Shown: positions 1 through 10,608 of the stretch, one piece after another
Position numbering within the stretch: position 1 is the stretch's first letter
Layout of the letters: the number at the start of each line of letters is the position of its first letter
DNA from: Furcasterigmium furcatum
Lineage: Eukaryota; Ascomycota; Sordariomycetes; Glomerellales; Plectosphaerellaceae
Direction of reading: 5' to 3'
Assembly (NCBI GenBank): GCA_001599815.1
Contig: BCIA01000002.1
Location: 620,001 to 684,000 of the forward strand
Length of the DNA stretch: 64,000 bases
The notes under the pieces: model-generated
Seen by the model: only the letters and a program-made list of their open reading frames with translations
Databases searched by the model: none
What the model was told of the DNA's origin: nothing
Translations under genes and position numbers: made by a program

Positions 1-293
1 TGACTTGAATGAAGGCCTTGAGGTGATTTCTGCGGGGAATACATGATGCTTGGAAGTCGTGGAATATTGGACGAAACGGTGTCTTCCAGCCGAGTCTCGT
101 GCAGACGCTGGCGAGACGTGGCGACAGGTGCGAGCGACGGTACCTCAGCGTGCTGTAAAATCATAGGGAGACGACAGGACCCCGAATTGGGCCTATCGAC
201 AGCTCCATCGGGTCTTGAAAATCTTTGGAGCACTCCAACACGCACACCCAAGCAGAGTCCTTGTTGGATACTACCTCACAAAACCTCATCACA
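1..293. other. 5' flank and leader of sfm1
   Basis: No gene is recognised. The stretch leads into the sfm1 start codon at 294, and the bases just before it (CATCACAATGTC) give an A at -3, a normal fungal start context. Open frames here are shadows of the sfm1 first exon. Confidence 0.6.
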
Positions 294-1136
294 ATGTCTG
301 GAGGCAAGACATACATCGTCGAGCACCTCGATCCCGAGCTCGGCCCCTGGTCGGAGCTCGAGTACATCGCGATTGCCAAGGAGACTCATGAGGCGAACGG
401 CACTTTTCTCCTCTCATCGCTGCCCGTCGAGTTCAAGGCCCCGGCCCAGCTGCAGCAGGTCCCTGCTTTCAAGGCCGAGAACAGGGGTGTCGAGGAGCTC
501 TACGCCGCCGACAAGTCCCGCGTTTGCCTCCTGGACCCCTCCGCCGCCAGCGATCTGAGCCCGGAGGACGGAGACAAGTTCGATGCTTTCCTGTTTGGAG
601 GCATTCTCGGTATGATGCTCCGGACGTCCCGATGGTGCAGACAAGATCTTTCACTGACCACTGAGGCCGTTCATAGGAGATGACCCTCCTCGAGGTATTT
701 TTCATCGCCAACACCATCCATGGAAGGAAGGGCTGCTGACAGTATGGCAGACCGTACCTCGGAGCTGAGGAAGAAGGGATTCGAAGGCCGAAGACTGGGA
801 CCCAAGCAGATGACAACTGACACCGCAGTCAGGGTCACGAGGATCGTCGTCGAGGAGAAGAGTATGTACTCCGGGACCAGCCCAGCTCATCAGCCCCTGA
901 CCAAGCTTTGCAGCGCCCCTGGACCAGGTCCCGTACCTCGACTTCCCGGAGCTCAAGTTCAACGAGCATGAGAGCACACAGATGCCCTTCCGCTACGTGA
1001 CAGGGAAGGACGGCAAACCTATTATGCCGGAGGTAAGTTCAAATTTGGAGTCAATGATTCCTATGCTAACACCAAACAGGGCATGGTCGACTTGATCCGG
1101 AAGGACGCCGACAAGGCAATTGATGACCTATTCTAG
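294..1136 (+). CDS. sfm1: Sfm1-type SPOUT protein arginine methyltransferase
   Basis: Five exons: 294-609, 677-694, 751-861, 914-1032 and 1080-1136, giving about 206 residues, close to the yeast protein (about 213). The family is a SPOUT-fold (DUF431) enzyme. In yeast it methylates one arginine of ribosomal protein uS3 using S-adenosylmethionine. Visible hallmarks are an N-terminal YIVEHL, CLLDP in the first exon, then FGGILGDDPPRDRT across the first three exons, GPKQMTTDTAVR (cofactor-binding knot region), PYLDFPEL, and a C-terminal MPFRYV...GMVDLIRKDADKAIDDLF. Exon 2 is only 18 nt yet encodes the invariant GDDPPR segment, so skipping it would break the active site. All four introns are GT...AG and 47-67 nt. 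The match to family order is continuous; the target protein is inferred from yeast. Confidence 0.9.
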
Positions 1137-1332
1137 GCTAGAGAAGAGGTCGAATACAAAAGTTGAAACCCTGCAGCCTCTGATGATATTTTCGTGAGCA
1201 ACTGCACTTTATTGAGGCCACTGCACACGCAGACAGGCGAGAGACTACAGTACAGGGTCGTGAAGCCGCTCTAACTTCCCATCCATCCTACCCTGCTTCC
1301 CGGCTGCGAATCTATGGTTCAGAAGAGTAGGT

Positions 1333-1634
1333 TTACATGTTGTCAAGACGCTGCTTGGCAGACTCCTTGGCCTCGTCGGAAACCTTGGGGTTGTTCAAAG
1401 TGCTGGATGATTTCTCAGTTTTCAATTTCACAAACCAAAGACCCTCACTCACGCCTTTAGCCCGCCAGCAACATTGCCGAGGTTCTTGTTCTCGTCATCG
1501 CCGGCCTTGGGGACGTCGCCACCGTTGAACTCGTTCTCGAGCACCTCCTTGGAGTGCTGCTTGGCCTCCTCAGAAACTTTGGGGTTGCTGAGAGTGGCCT
1601 TGTGACCGCCGGCAATCTGGGCATCGGTGGGCAT
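1333..1634 (-). CDS. con-6: Conidiation-specific protein 6 (Con-6 family)
   Basis: Two exons (minus strand): 1453-1634 then 1333-1402, giving 83 residues, about the length of Neurospora con-6 (88). The protein carries two tandem copies of the Con-6 motif. One is HKATLSNPKVSEEAKQHS (residues about 11-28), ending in VLENEFNGG. The other is LKATLNNPKVSDEAKESAKQ, ending RLDNM. The intron (1403-1452, GTGAGT...CAG) splits the second repeat inside its alanine codon, so an unspliced reading loses the second half. The family is small, hydrophilic and intrinsically disordered, and is strongly expressed in conidia and under starvation or light in Neurospora; its molecular function is unknown. It is convergent with sfm1, with a 196-bp gap. 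A TATA-like box lies about 100 bp upstream. Confidence 0.93.
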
Positions 1635-3330
1635 GTTGGTTTAGTACTGTTGGTGATTGAGATGATAAAGTTGGGAAGATTGTGGTGATGATGGGTGATA
1701 AGCATTCTGAGACGGGCGGACGGTGGTCGAGCTTCTTATAGACATTGACTTCCATACAGAAGAAGTGATCTCACCCTAAGTCTGTCCCATATGAGCGAAA
1801 GATCAAGATCGCCATCGTCGTTGACGACGAGACTGGTAGCATGAACATTGAGTCGTGACGTCCTGGAACCTATGCCGGTCGGCTCTCGAAGTCCTCGCCG
1901 TTCCATGCGGGGTTGGCAATTGGTTAACGAAAAGGGGGAGTCCGTGAACATGAAGCTGGTTCAGCCCGATGGATTTTCACATATGGAAGGTTGGCAGCAT
2001 CATCGGGCGCTACAGTAGCGCCAGGGGAAGTCCGGCCACCGGTGCAGATGCTCCGCTGTGCCAGTGTAGCGGGCATGATAATGACATCTTCCCCGAGCCT
2101 AGTCGACCAGTTCACCCAGGAGAAATTGTTGCTGTCATCGCGCCTCGAATATTGCCGAACATTGAAGGAAGACAGCCGTCAGGGCGGAAATATACTGCCT
2201 GGTGTGGTAGATCGAGAGACGTCTTCGATCACCTTTGCTGACTGTTAGTAGTATACCAGAGCAGATACTCTACTTCAGGAACAGAAGGGGCCATATCGAC
2301 ATCTTTCTGCTGTGCCCCTCCCAATTGTCCGAGGCTTGATCTGAAGTCGGGTCATTTTAGTCTTTCTTGGGGCTGCCACAAGCTCTGCATTGGCATCCGC
2401 CTGCCCCATGATGAATCATGAGCCTTTACTTCGAGATTGAAACGAACAACCAACGAGCACGGTACTGTTGGAGTAGAATTACTCCTAGGTGGCAAGAGGT
2501 CAAGATGCACAAGCCCATGGAACCGGCTGTGACTCCAAGGTGATGGGGCTGGCAGACAGCTCTCTCTTCCCACTTGGACCTTAACTCAGCGCACAGCCTG
2601 TCATAGTCCTTTTGGCCCAAGGCTGGAATTCCGGAAAGAACGTTCCGAAAGACTATGGCTCGGTGTCAGGCCGCGGGTGGTGATTGTTGAGAGGGATGGA
2701 CCAGGTCGGTGCCAGATAATCGATCCGAGCCCCAGGAGACTATTGGGCGGGGTCATTACCCGTATATGAGTGTCAATACCATCCAAACTAACCTTCTGAT
2801 ACCCAGCAGCCCGTCGAAAAGCGCCGATGTTATTTTTAGGATGCATATCAAGTGCCGACACCTTCACGTCGGCGCCCTCCCGAAAAGCGGTGATGTTGGC
2901 CCCGCTGGAGGATCCACTGAGCCTAAAGGCCCGCCAATTGAAGCCCCTGGCCGCCGCGGCAGGGGCCTTGGAGCTAGTGGCGCTTGTTTCCCGCATCGAA
3001 TTGCGGCTGTGCACGGGGCTTGGCTCCCTTTTCTGACCTCACCTCACATCGTCAACCCCGACTTCACTCCTCCCACACAATACAGCGTACAGACAGACCC
3101 AACGACACGACTTCCACGAGGCTGTCCCACGCATCCGGTGGAACACACCGCAGATAGTTTGACGTCCGAGCACCCAGCGCCACCGACGCATCCCACCGAC
3201 CGGCCGTCCAGCTGCAGAGCCTCCGCTCAGCTTGTCAGGGATCCTCCGGCTATCTTTGGCACTCACTCGCGCGATTGTGACAGACACCTTCCCAGACACC
3301 TTCCCGTCTGAGATACCTCCTCCGCCCGCC
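1635..3330. other. Intergenic, divergent promoters of con-6 and TMEM234-like gene
   Basis: About 1.7 kb without a convincing gene. The left part holds the con-6 promoter (TATA-like box and CRE-like site). The right end, about 3030-3330, is C/A-rich with the pyrimidine/CACC-rich look of a fungal 5' leader running into the ATG at 3331. Short open frames on both strands have no conserved motifs and no supporting splice structure. Confidence 0.5.
1733..1740 (-). promoter_or_regulatory. TATA box-like element of con-6
   Basis: Read on the minus strand this is TATAAGAA, lying about 100 bp upstream of the con-6 ATG at 1634. That distance suits a core promoter with a short leader, and TATA-type promoters are usual for strongly inducible genes. 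A CRE-like TGACGTC lies further upstream at 1856-1862. Inference from sequence only. Confidence 0.45.
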
Positions 3331-3903
3331 ATGGCCGACGGAGAAGTTCCGGCCGAGGACCGCCCCCCGGTCATCAACTACGTCGTGGGGTTCCTGCTCG
3401 TTGGCCTCGCCTGGGGACTCACGACCCCCTTCATCCGCCGCGCCGCCAAGGACCACAACCCCCCGCCGCATCCGATCCTCGAGTCCGAGGCCGTCAAGCG
3501 GAGCTGGCTCAAGTCCAAGCTCTACGGTGCTTTCTTCGGCGTTGCGGACCTGCTCCGGAACCCCCGATATGCCATCCCGCTGCTGATCAACCTCACGGGC
3601 AGCGTGTGGTTCTTCCTCCTCATCGGGCAGGCCGGTGAGTCGTGCCAATCACTTGAATTGCCCCGAGGCGCCATGTCTGACTATATCACAGAGCTGAGCC
3701 TGACGGTGCCGATCGTCAACACGCTGGCGTTCCTGTTTACGGTCCTGGGAGAGTGGTGGGTGGAGAAGAAGGTCATCAGCCGAGGTGAGTCTGCGTCTTC
3801 GGCACTCCCCCGAAGTCACAACACTGACATCTGTCCAGAAACGGCCCTGGGCATGCTTCTCTCACTCGTTGGCATCGGGCTGTGCGTGCAAAGCAAGACC
3901 TAG
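3331..3903 (+). CDS. TMEM234-like small multi-pass membrane protein
   Basis: Three exons: 3331-3634, 3692-3784 and 3839-3903, giving 153 residues. Four hydrophobic spans are visible: one near residues 16-34 (INYVVGFLLVGLAWGLTTPF), one near 85-102 (PLLINLTGSVWFFLLIGQA), one near 105-125 (LTVPIVNTLAFLFTVLGEWW), and a C-terminal span LGMLLSLVGIGLCV. The layout and the conserved GxxWGxTxPxxRR motif match the TMEM234 family (related in fold to small EamA/DMT half-transporters), whose function is poorly known. The introns (57 and 54 nt) fall between the spans and keep frame (QA-ELSLTV, SR-ETALGM). The start ATG is in good context (CGCCATGG). The family call is fairly sure, the transport role is not. 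Confidence 0.8.
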   Translation: MADGEVPAEDRPPVINYVVGFLLVGLAWGLTTPFIRRAAKDHNPPPHPILESEAVKRSWLKSKLYGAFFGVADLLRNPRYAIPLLINLTGSVWFFLLIGQAGESCQSLELPRGAMSDYITELSLTVPIVNTLAFLFTVLGEWWVEKKVISRGESASSALPRSHNTDICPETALGMLLSLVGIGLCVQSKT

Positions 3904-4417
3904 ACACATTTCGCACATAGATGAACTTGGTCCAACTTCTTGGACCCCATGCATGGCATTTCCCTCTTCACGATAGACGGACCAATTGACATAATTTAAA
4001 GATAAAATGTTCTCTTATGTAATGGGCTTCCTGTATGTACAGCCTCTAGGGGATAAAATATGTACAGAGAAGGGAAATGTCTCGACATCCATCTGCGCCG
4101 GGCAGCTTCTTCCAGTTCTCGTTCTCCCCTGTGCGCCCAACCTTTTGTCCCCCCCACAAACGGCGCGAGGCACCCCCGGCTCGCGGGAACACCATCAGAA
4201 AGGAAAAAATAGGCCCATCCAGCCGCAAAGATCGTCCCTCGTCCAGACATCGTCTCATGAAGCATGCTGGGTATCTCTCGTGTGCTGGTACCATGCTGTC
4301 ATGTCCTCAAGCCCAACAACGTCCCCCCGTAGCCCCTGCGTCGTGGTCAAATGTGCTCTCGTGGCGTCGTGCCCCGTCGTCGTTCATTAACGATTAAAAG
4401 CAAAGGGAATCCGGTCC
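3904..4417. other. Convergent 3' region
   Basis: About 0.5 kb between two convergent genes, so it probably holds both 3' UTRs. An A/T-rich patch with TTAAAGATAAAATG near 3994-4010 could be part of the poly(A) region of the upstream gene. No gene seen. Confidence 0.5.
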
Positions 4418-5164
4418 CTATGGTCGTCGTGCGCGGATCCACCGCTGCACGCTCCTGAGGCTGGGGTCTTCAGCCGTCCAGCGGCCCATGGTCTGGTCCG
4501 AAGCCCTCAGCTCCGCATAGATGGTGTCGTCGGTGACCGTCGCGATTTCCTGGCATTCAATCAGCAAAATATTCCGCGAAGACCCCTCGGAGATTCCAAC
4601 TTACAGCTCTCAGCTGCTGGTCACACGCCCTCAGCATCGACTGCACACCAGCGTGCGGTCGTCCGCCCTGCAGAATGCTGTCCCGGTTCTCCACCCATCG
4701 CTGCGCAGCAGCTTGCCTCAGGTAGATCTTCTGTCCCTCGTGCCTCCTCGCGAAGGAGTCCAGCAGGATTCTGGACGTCGGTCAGCTTCCTACTCCTCAC
4801 ATGGCCAGCGCTCTCTGCGGGACTCACTGCTTCAACTCCGCCTTCTCCTGCTCCTGAGCGTTGCTGCCCTGCGGCACGCTCGTGTCCGCCGCACAGTTGA
4901 GGATGTGCTGCCCATCAAGGGCGCACTGCCGCAGCGCGGCCCAGCCCTCACTGTAGTAGTCCTCCATGTTGGGAGGTTCCGTCGGCGCCGCCGCGATGTA
5001 GTACTGCAGGGTCCTGAAGTCCGAGAGCACATCGGCGACCCGCACTGCCCTGAATTCGTTCACTGAGGTCCCCCGAGTCAGAAGTCTTGTTGGTGATGCC
5101 AATGGCGGTACCCGCCACCCCCAGATGGGGCTCGCCACCCGGGATTCCACTTACATCCGTCCAT
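4418..5164 (-). CDS. Uncharacterised fungal protein, four exons
   Basis: Rebuilt on the minus strand as exons 5155-5164, 4828-5062, 4605-4770 and 4418-4549, giving 180 residues in one frame. Introns are 92, 57 and 55 nt with GTAAGT or GTGAGT donors. The first coding exon is only 10 nt (Met-Asp-Gly plus one base). The protein starts MDGLNEFRAVRVADVLSD and is mostly helical. It has a central YYSEGWAALRQCALDGQH, a charged NAQEQEKAELKQ linker, KIYLRQAAAQRWVENRDS, and a basic end WIRARRP. No signal peptide, membrane span or catalytic motif is visible. I do not recognise the family. Coding status rests on consistent splice signals, in-frame joins and a clear codon pattern; the exact start is less sure because of the tiny first exon. 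Confidence 0.7.
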
Positions 5165-7207
5165 GGCGTCTTGTCCCGGGGGGAGCAAGGAAACAACAGG
5201 AAAGAAGAGAAGGTATGTACAACAAGAGTTGGTGATATTACACTGGCCCACGGGGCGGGTGAGACGGGGAGGAAAAAAGAGAGGGAGATAGAGAGAGGTG
5301 AAGCAGACGGGGCACCAGCCAAGGGCGGTATCAACGAGAGACGATGATGGTATTAGTTGCTGGGTGAGGATATCCCGGACCTGATGCTCTGGAGAAGGTG
5401 GCGATCCCCGGGCTAACGGTGGTGGCGCGAACGATGGCTTTTGTACAAGTTCCGAACCGAAGGCCTCCCTCCCGGGGCCGGTGGCCGTTTGAGCGGTTTA
5501 CAACTCAGGAGAGCCTATCGATAGTCTGTCGGACGAACAGAGTTGTCCCGCCTCTGACATCGCGACGAGCCCCATAGGGTTGCATGAGGCCCCGGCGGCT
5601 TGAGCTCTGGTCAGGAACACCGCATGGCCCAATTGGGAATGAAGCGATGTGCCCCACGGTACCGGAAGATGCAGCTCAGGGCTAGCTCCCACCTGAGCCG
5701 CGTGGTGGCGTGGGACCCCTGGGGGCATCTCTGGGTGTCAGTGGTCGAGGTGCCATTCCGGAGGCCTGGCGCGGAGGCCACGGGAGATGCAGGTGGCACG
5801 TAGACGCAGAGACGGGATGAAGAGAATAGACGCTGCGGGCCCGCGGATTGGGCAGACTGCGGCTTGGGAAGCATTTCTTTCTCGCGAGGATCTACAAGGA
5901 GTTCTCCGGGCAATAATAATTCAGGGGTGGACGACCGACATGGGACGACAGGAGACGGACGATCGCGGCCCAGCAGAGAGCCATACAGGGCAGGCTCGAC
6001 GACCAAGAAAATCAAGGCAGGTCTCCACCGGGGGGGAGCTGGTCGAGTGCCGTGTCTCGTCCGTCGCACACGAGTGCAATTCCTGTATGGGACTGAGTGA
6101 TTGCGACTTGATAGATTCTCGGGCTCAGCTCTGGTTCGGGGCTGCCAAGTGGCCCGATTCGGTAGGGAGGCGGAGCATTGCATATTGTGGGGCGACACCG
6201 AGGCCGGCCGAATCAAGGGGCTTCCCTCTTCGACACCAGGCTCCGGAGACCTGGTCAAGCTGAATGCACGTCCCTAGTGACCGCCAGCCGTGCATTAGTT
6301 GTCCGCCAGAATGTCCCCGCTGCGCGCGAAATACCACTGAACAAGCCTCTCTGGCTTCATCGCCTGCCCTCTGACTGGCCCGCCGGGGTCTTGGGCTGAT
6401 GTATGTCCAGCTGGTGTGTGTCCCGGACACCCGACACTGGGGATTCCTCCCATCATCTTGCATACGGATCCATGGCTTGAAAGCCGCACCCGGCGTTGTG
6501 GGCTGCAAGGGGTAAGGAAGTCGGAGGTCGACCGTAGGGCTATGGGGTTGTTGTTGGGACGGGATGGTGGTCTAGACCGGTGGACGCAGCCTTGGATCCT
6601 GCTTCTGCCCTGTCGCGTGGCATGCCTTGATACCGTTGACGTTCGTTGAGTTGAGCCTTGCCCTGCCCGTCGTCATGGCTGCCACCTGTCTCAATACGGG
6701 AGCGTCCCGAAGCCCCCCTGGCCCTCAACAGTCCCGGCCTATGTCATCCCTCCCACGCCTGCCAGAGTCCCAGTGTCGCCACCGGATGACAGCGGCCTCA
6801 ATGGCCAGTAGCCAACCTTCACTTCTCAGGTCGTGGCCAACACTCGACGTCATTTCACACACCGGCCCGCCTCGACTGTGACAGCTCCGAACGCATGGGT
6901 GTGCATCCTGTCAGCCCCCGGACGTGTCCGCAGCCTCCTCGCCCACTCAATCCCGTTGCACCGCGTCTCAGCGAAGTGGCCATCCCAAGAGTCTTAATCT
7001 ATAACGCCTGTCAGACCAGATAGTAGTACAAACATGTCGAATGCCTTCAGCCCGGCGAAGACGCTCGGCGAATTCTTCTCGTGCTATGCCTCGTGTTGTG
7101 TGGTTTGCCCGGTCGTATTCGTCCCATCCATCCACTCGCTAGCTGGGCGGAATCGCCGTCATGTCCAGCTCGTGCCCCCGGCCAACGGCGGTATCTCCAT
7201 CATCACC
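5165..7207. other. Intergenic, no gene recognised
   Basis: About 2 kb between the upstream side of the orphan gene and the 3' end of the proteasome gene. Open frames up to about 215 residues occur on the minus strand (5611-6258), but they are rich in Arg/Pro/Ser with no motif and look like chance frames in GC-rich DNA. It should contain the promoter of the 4.4-5.2 kb gene. Confidence 0.5.
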
Positions 7208-8223
7208 TCAATCCTTCTCGGCAATCGCCTGTAAGCGCTCATCAATCTCGTCCTCGGTTAGTGTCCTGAACAGGCTGTTCGTGCCCTCCTTGCCATCCGC
7301 CCGGGGTCCGCCGACGATGCCAATCTCCAGCTCGCCCTTCTTGAAGTCCATGCTCAGCACATGGCTGAGGGTCGCGATGGCCAGCTCGACAACCTCCGTC
7401 CAGTCGCCGTCAGCACAATCCTTGTTGCGCAGCTTCTTCTCCAGGTGGTTGAGAGCCTCCTGCTGCTTGGGGCCCGCAGCGGTGCCCTTGTAGCCCGAGT
7501 AGTATCCTGCGGGGTCGGTCGAGAAGAGCTGAGGACCGAATTCGGAATCGAGCGAGATGAGCGTCGTCGCCACGCCGTAGGGCCTCATGTACGCCTGTCA
7601 AACTGTCAGCACGCCTGCCTGTCTCGAGGGGGTTTCGCCGCCGCAAAGTCTTCCTTACCCTCTGGGTGTAGACCTGGCTGATGTTGGCCAGCCTCTTGGC
7701 CATGACGTCGCAGGGCATTTCGTAGCCGTACTTGTACCTGAACTCAGCAGCCTCCGATTGCGCGCGCTGGGAGAAGGCACGAGCGTCGGCGATGGATCCG
7801 GTGATGACGCAGCCGACCGAGGGGGAGAGCTGGAAGATGTGGGAGACGGAAGCGGGATCGATGAGCTTGTCCTGCGGAGGGGTCAGGGTCAGGGTCCTGT
7901 GGGAGAAGGCAGGGCCGGGGCGGAACATACGGGGACCTTCTTCTGCGAGAGGACGACGGCGCAGTCCTTGCCACGGACGCCTATCGACATGATGTTCGCG
8001 GCTGTGATGGCCTTGAAGGCATATTCTGTCGGGCTTGCGTCAGCTGCATGTTGATGTCTTCGGGGATCTGAGGTCGTCACATACCGACTTGGTACAATCT
8101 TCCCTGCTCGGAGAAGATGGTAATGTGCCGGTCGTATGCTGAGCCGCCTGGATGGGGGAGGAGTTAGCTGTCTGTCTGCTTCGCAACTTGTTCCGAGGTT
8201 GGGGTTGACGACGCACCCGACAT
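7208..8223 (-). CDS. scl1: 20S proteasome subunit alpha-1
   Basis: Five exons on the minus strand: 8217-8223, 8085-8147, 7931-8025, 7659-7871 and 7208-7594, giving 254 residues. It is one of the seven alpha subunits that form the gate rings of the 20S core in cytosol and nucleus. The N-terminal signature YDRHITIFSEQGRLYQVEYA (residues about 7-26) is split by two introns. Other alpha-1 (yeast Scl1, human PSMA6) marks are VRGKDCAVVLSQKKVPDKL, GCVITGSIADAR, YGYEMPCDVMAKRLANISQV, and the C-terminal LTEDEIDERLQAIAEKD. The last two features separate it from alpha-2 to alpha-7. The first coding exon is only 7 nt (ATGTCGG). As expected for an alpha subunit, there is no catalytic N-terminal threonine. 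Confidence 0.95.
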
Positions 8224-8948
8224 CTTGACTGAGCTGCAGGTGAGGAGTTTGTTGATGGGTCAATGAATTGTGTGATGTGTGGGCTTCGATGGGAATGGGA
8301 CGATTGTTCGCAGCGGGAGGTTTGGTTGACGTTGGCTGAAGCTCTAGGCAAGCTTCTGGTATCGACGCGTTTGCAGTAGCTTGCCTGGAGGAGCTGGTGA
8401 CACAGGGGACCGGAGCACAGGCCACCTCTTGCCAGCCTCGCCCGCCCGATCCTCAGCCTCAGCACGAGCCACAGCGCTCGCCGCTTACCTAAACACACTG
8501 AGGCTCGCGAAGCGCGGGAAGGGCGGGGCTATCCCTGGCGGAGGACGGGTACCGCGCTGGCGGGCAGGAACGGCCGACGACCCGACCTACCTGACCGACG
8601 TCAGGCTTGTGTTCTGGAATGCCCGCCCACGACGGCGGCCCGCAAAGAAAAATTCCCAAGCAGCGGCAGACCCTGCCCACTCACCACCACTGATGCCCAA
8701 TGACCAAACCGGGGCTGTTCATGCCACGACAGCAGACACACATTCCAGCCTGATAGGCCAGTCGGCAGCAGATGCATTGATTCTCCATCCACGGGCCCCG
8801 TTTTATTGTTTTCTTTCTCGGCCGGCCACCGCCTACACGTCCTCCTGCATTCCTGCGTAGGGCGGACGGAAGACGCACCTGCGTAACAACAAGCAAACCC
8901 GCATTGCAAAGAAAACCAGAGGCCGGCGCCTCCTTTCAGTCCGCGGCC
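8224..8948. other. Divergent promoter of proteasome alpha-1 and WKF gene
   Basis: 725 bp between two head-to-head genes, so it must carry both promoters. I see no TATA box near either start and no yeast-type proteasome element (GGTGGCAAA). The last 200 bp before 8949 are A/C-rich, as in fungal leaders. No gene seen. Confidence 0.5.
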
Positions 8949-10304
8949 ATGTCTTCCCCCCAAGCAGTATCAGGGCAGAAGGTCCCTGCTTGGAAACGAT
9001 TGGGCCTCAAGCTCAAACCTGCAGCGTCCGAGTCCGCTGAGCCCAGCACCGGCCCTGCAGCAGGATCGCAGCCCAACGGGGCCGGGAAGCAGGATCTGGG
9101 CGTCAATGCCTCCTCCGCCGCCAAAAGAAAACGGCCGGACGTCTCCGCCCACCCTGCGCCTGATGACTCTGCCTCTCCCCTGAAGAAGACTCGCTTCGAC
9201 CACAACAAGAACACCAAATCTTCTGCAAAAACAGCAACTCCTCGCCTCAGAAAGCAAAAGTCAGTCACCTTCACCGACGACACAAAGAGCCCCGCCGACG
9301 CAGACACGGCCAACGGCGTCAAGACTCCCGCAAAGAAGCAGAAGTCGGGCAAGAAGGCAAAGACCAAGACCCAGGACCACACAGCCGCCCTCAAGCCCGC
9401 GTTGGAATACCTCAAGACCTGGAAAGAGTCTCGAGGTTCCTGGAAGTTCAACAAAAACCACCAGACACTCCTCATCAAGCGGGCCTTCGACCCTCATGCC
9501 TTCCCTTCGGACCATATCGAGAGCTTCTACGAGTACATTAGGGACCTGAAGGGCCACCCGCGACAACGTCTGCGACAGACGGCGAGAAATATCAGGAAAG
9601 AGGACGCAAAGAAGGGGACGGCCGGGTTTCCCGAGGGCACCATGGACGTCCAAGCGAAGCAAGCCGAGTACGATGCCATCATCGCGGGCATCCTGCAGCT
9701 GGGCCTCGGCGCCGGCACCAAGAGGAAGCGCTTCGACGAGGTCAGCTTCATGGACCAGCCTCCCGAGACCATCCTCGCCCAGCGCGTCATCAAGCGCATG
9801 CGCGCCGAGGTGATCGTCGACGAGCTCTACGATAGCGACGACGAGAGCTCCGACAGCGAGGCCGAGACCGCCACCACCGACGCCACCACCGTCCAAGCCC
9901 CCTCCAGCCCCGTCAAGGCCCGCCTGGACGACCGCGCTCGCGCCGCCCCCCTCCCCGTCGAGGACGGCAAGCGCGTGAGGCGCCGCAAGATGCGCGTGGC
10001 CGCCGACGACACCAGCTCTGAGGAGTCGTCCTCCGAGTCCGAGTCGGACAGCGACGACTCGGACAGCAGCAGCGGCACCGACGGCGACGACTCGTCTGAC
10101 TCTGAGTCTGAGGACGAGCAGGCCAACAACGACGATGACTCCTCGGACAGCTCCGACAGCGACTCGTCCGATTCGGAGGAGGAGGAAGAGGACGACGACG
10201 ACGATTCGGAAGACAGTGACTCGGATGATTCATCCGACAGCGACAGCGAAGACGAACAGCCTGCAAAGGCAACCGCCGCGGCCAAACCCAAGGCCAAGGC
10301 GTGA
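8949..10304 (+). CDS. WKF-domain protein with long acidic serine-rich tail
   Basis: Single exon, 451 residues from the ATG at 8949 (GCGGCCATGTC). The core, about residues 145-215, contains ALEYLKTWKESRGSWKFNKN followed by HQTLLIKRAFD, the WKF domain shared with human C7orf50 and fungal nucleolar proteins. It is flanked by lysine-rich basic segments (KKQKSGKKAKTKTQ) that look like nuclear/nucleolar targeting signals. From about residue 290, and above all from about 355 to 440, the chain is an almost pure run of Ser, Asp and Glu, then a short Ala/Lys end. Such tails are typical CK2 substrates in ribosome-biogenesis factors. The function is not established; a nucleolar, rRNA-processing role is inference from domain and composition. 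Confidence 0.85.
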   Translation: MSSPQAVSGQKVPAWKRLGLKLKPAASESAEPSTGPAAGSQPNGAGKQDLGVNASSAAKRKRPDVSAHPAPDDSASPLKKTRFDHNKNTKSSAKTATPRLRKQKSVTFTDDTKSPADADTANGVKTPAKKQKSGKKAKTKTQDHTAALKPALEYLKTWKESRGSWKFNKNHQTLLIKRAFDPHAFPSDHIESFYEYIRDLKGHPRQRLRQTARNIRKEDAKKGTAGFPEGTMDVQAKQAEYDAIIAGILQLGLGAGTKRKRFDEVSFMDQPPETILAQRVIKRMRAEVIVDELYDSDDESSDSEAETATTDATTVQAPSSPVKARLDDRARAAPLPVEDGKRVRRRKMRVAADDTSSEESSSESESDSDDSDSSSGTDGDDSSDSESEDEQANNDDDSSDSSDSDSSDSEEEEEDDDDDSEDSDSDDSSDSDSEDEQPAKATAAAKPKAKA

Positions 10305-10608
10305 GGCTCACGCCCACTATGTATCGGAACCGGACGGATTCAGGACAACGGGAACAGGAATATAAAAAAAGTACATGGCCAAGGAATGGATTTTCTCGGG
10401 ACAGCTGTCGGAACTTAATTATGAGACCTCTTCATGTTTGTAACTTGGCACCGGGACCTAGACTCTAGACGCTATATTGGCGCAGGTGTTTCTTGCGATG
10501 GATACCCCCCCTTTTTCCATAGAACCCCCGGCCTCGCCCACCTCGAGGGCGGAATGTATACACGGACATTGGATGGATGCACCAACTGCTCAGAATACCA
10601 AAACGATC
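10305..10608. other. Convergent 3' region
   Basis: About 300 bp between convergent genes. An AATATAAAAAAAG run near 10359-10371 is a plausible poly(A) positioning element for the WKF gene. Nothing else seen. Confidence 0.5.

Noticed and set aside
5611..6258. 215-codon minus-strand frame
   Set aside because: Arg/Pro/Ser-rich product with no motif; it is overlapped by other open frames on both strands, as expected in GC-rich non-coding DNA.
9827..10297. Minus-strand Ser/Glu-rich open frame
   Set aside because: It is the reverse reading of the Ser/Asp codon run in the WKF protein, which is low in complexity on both strands.
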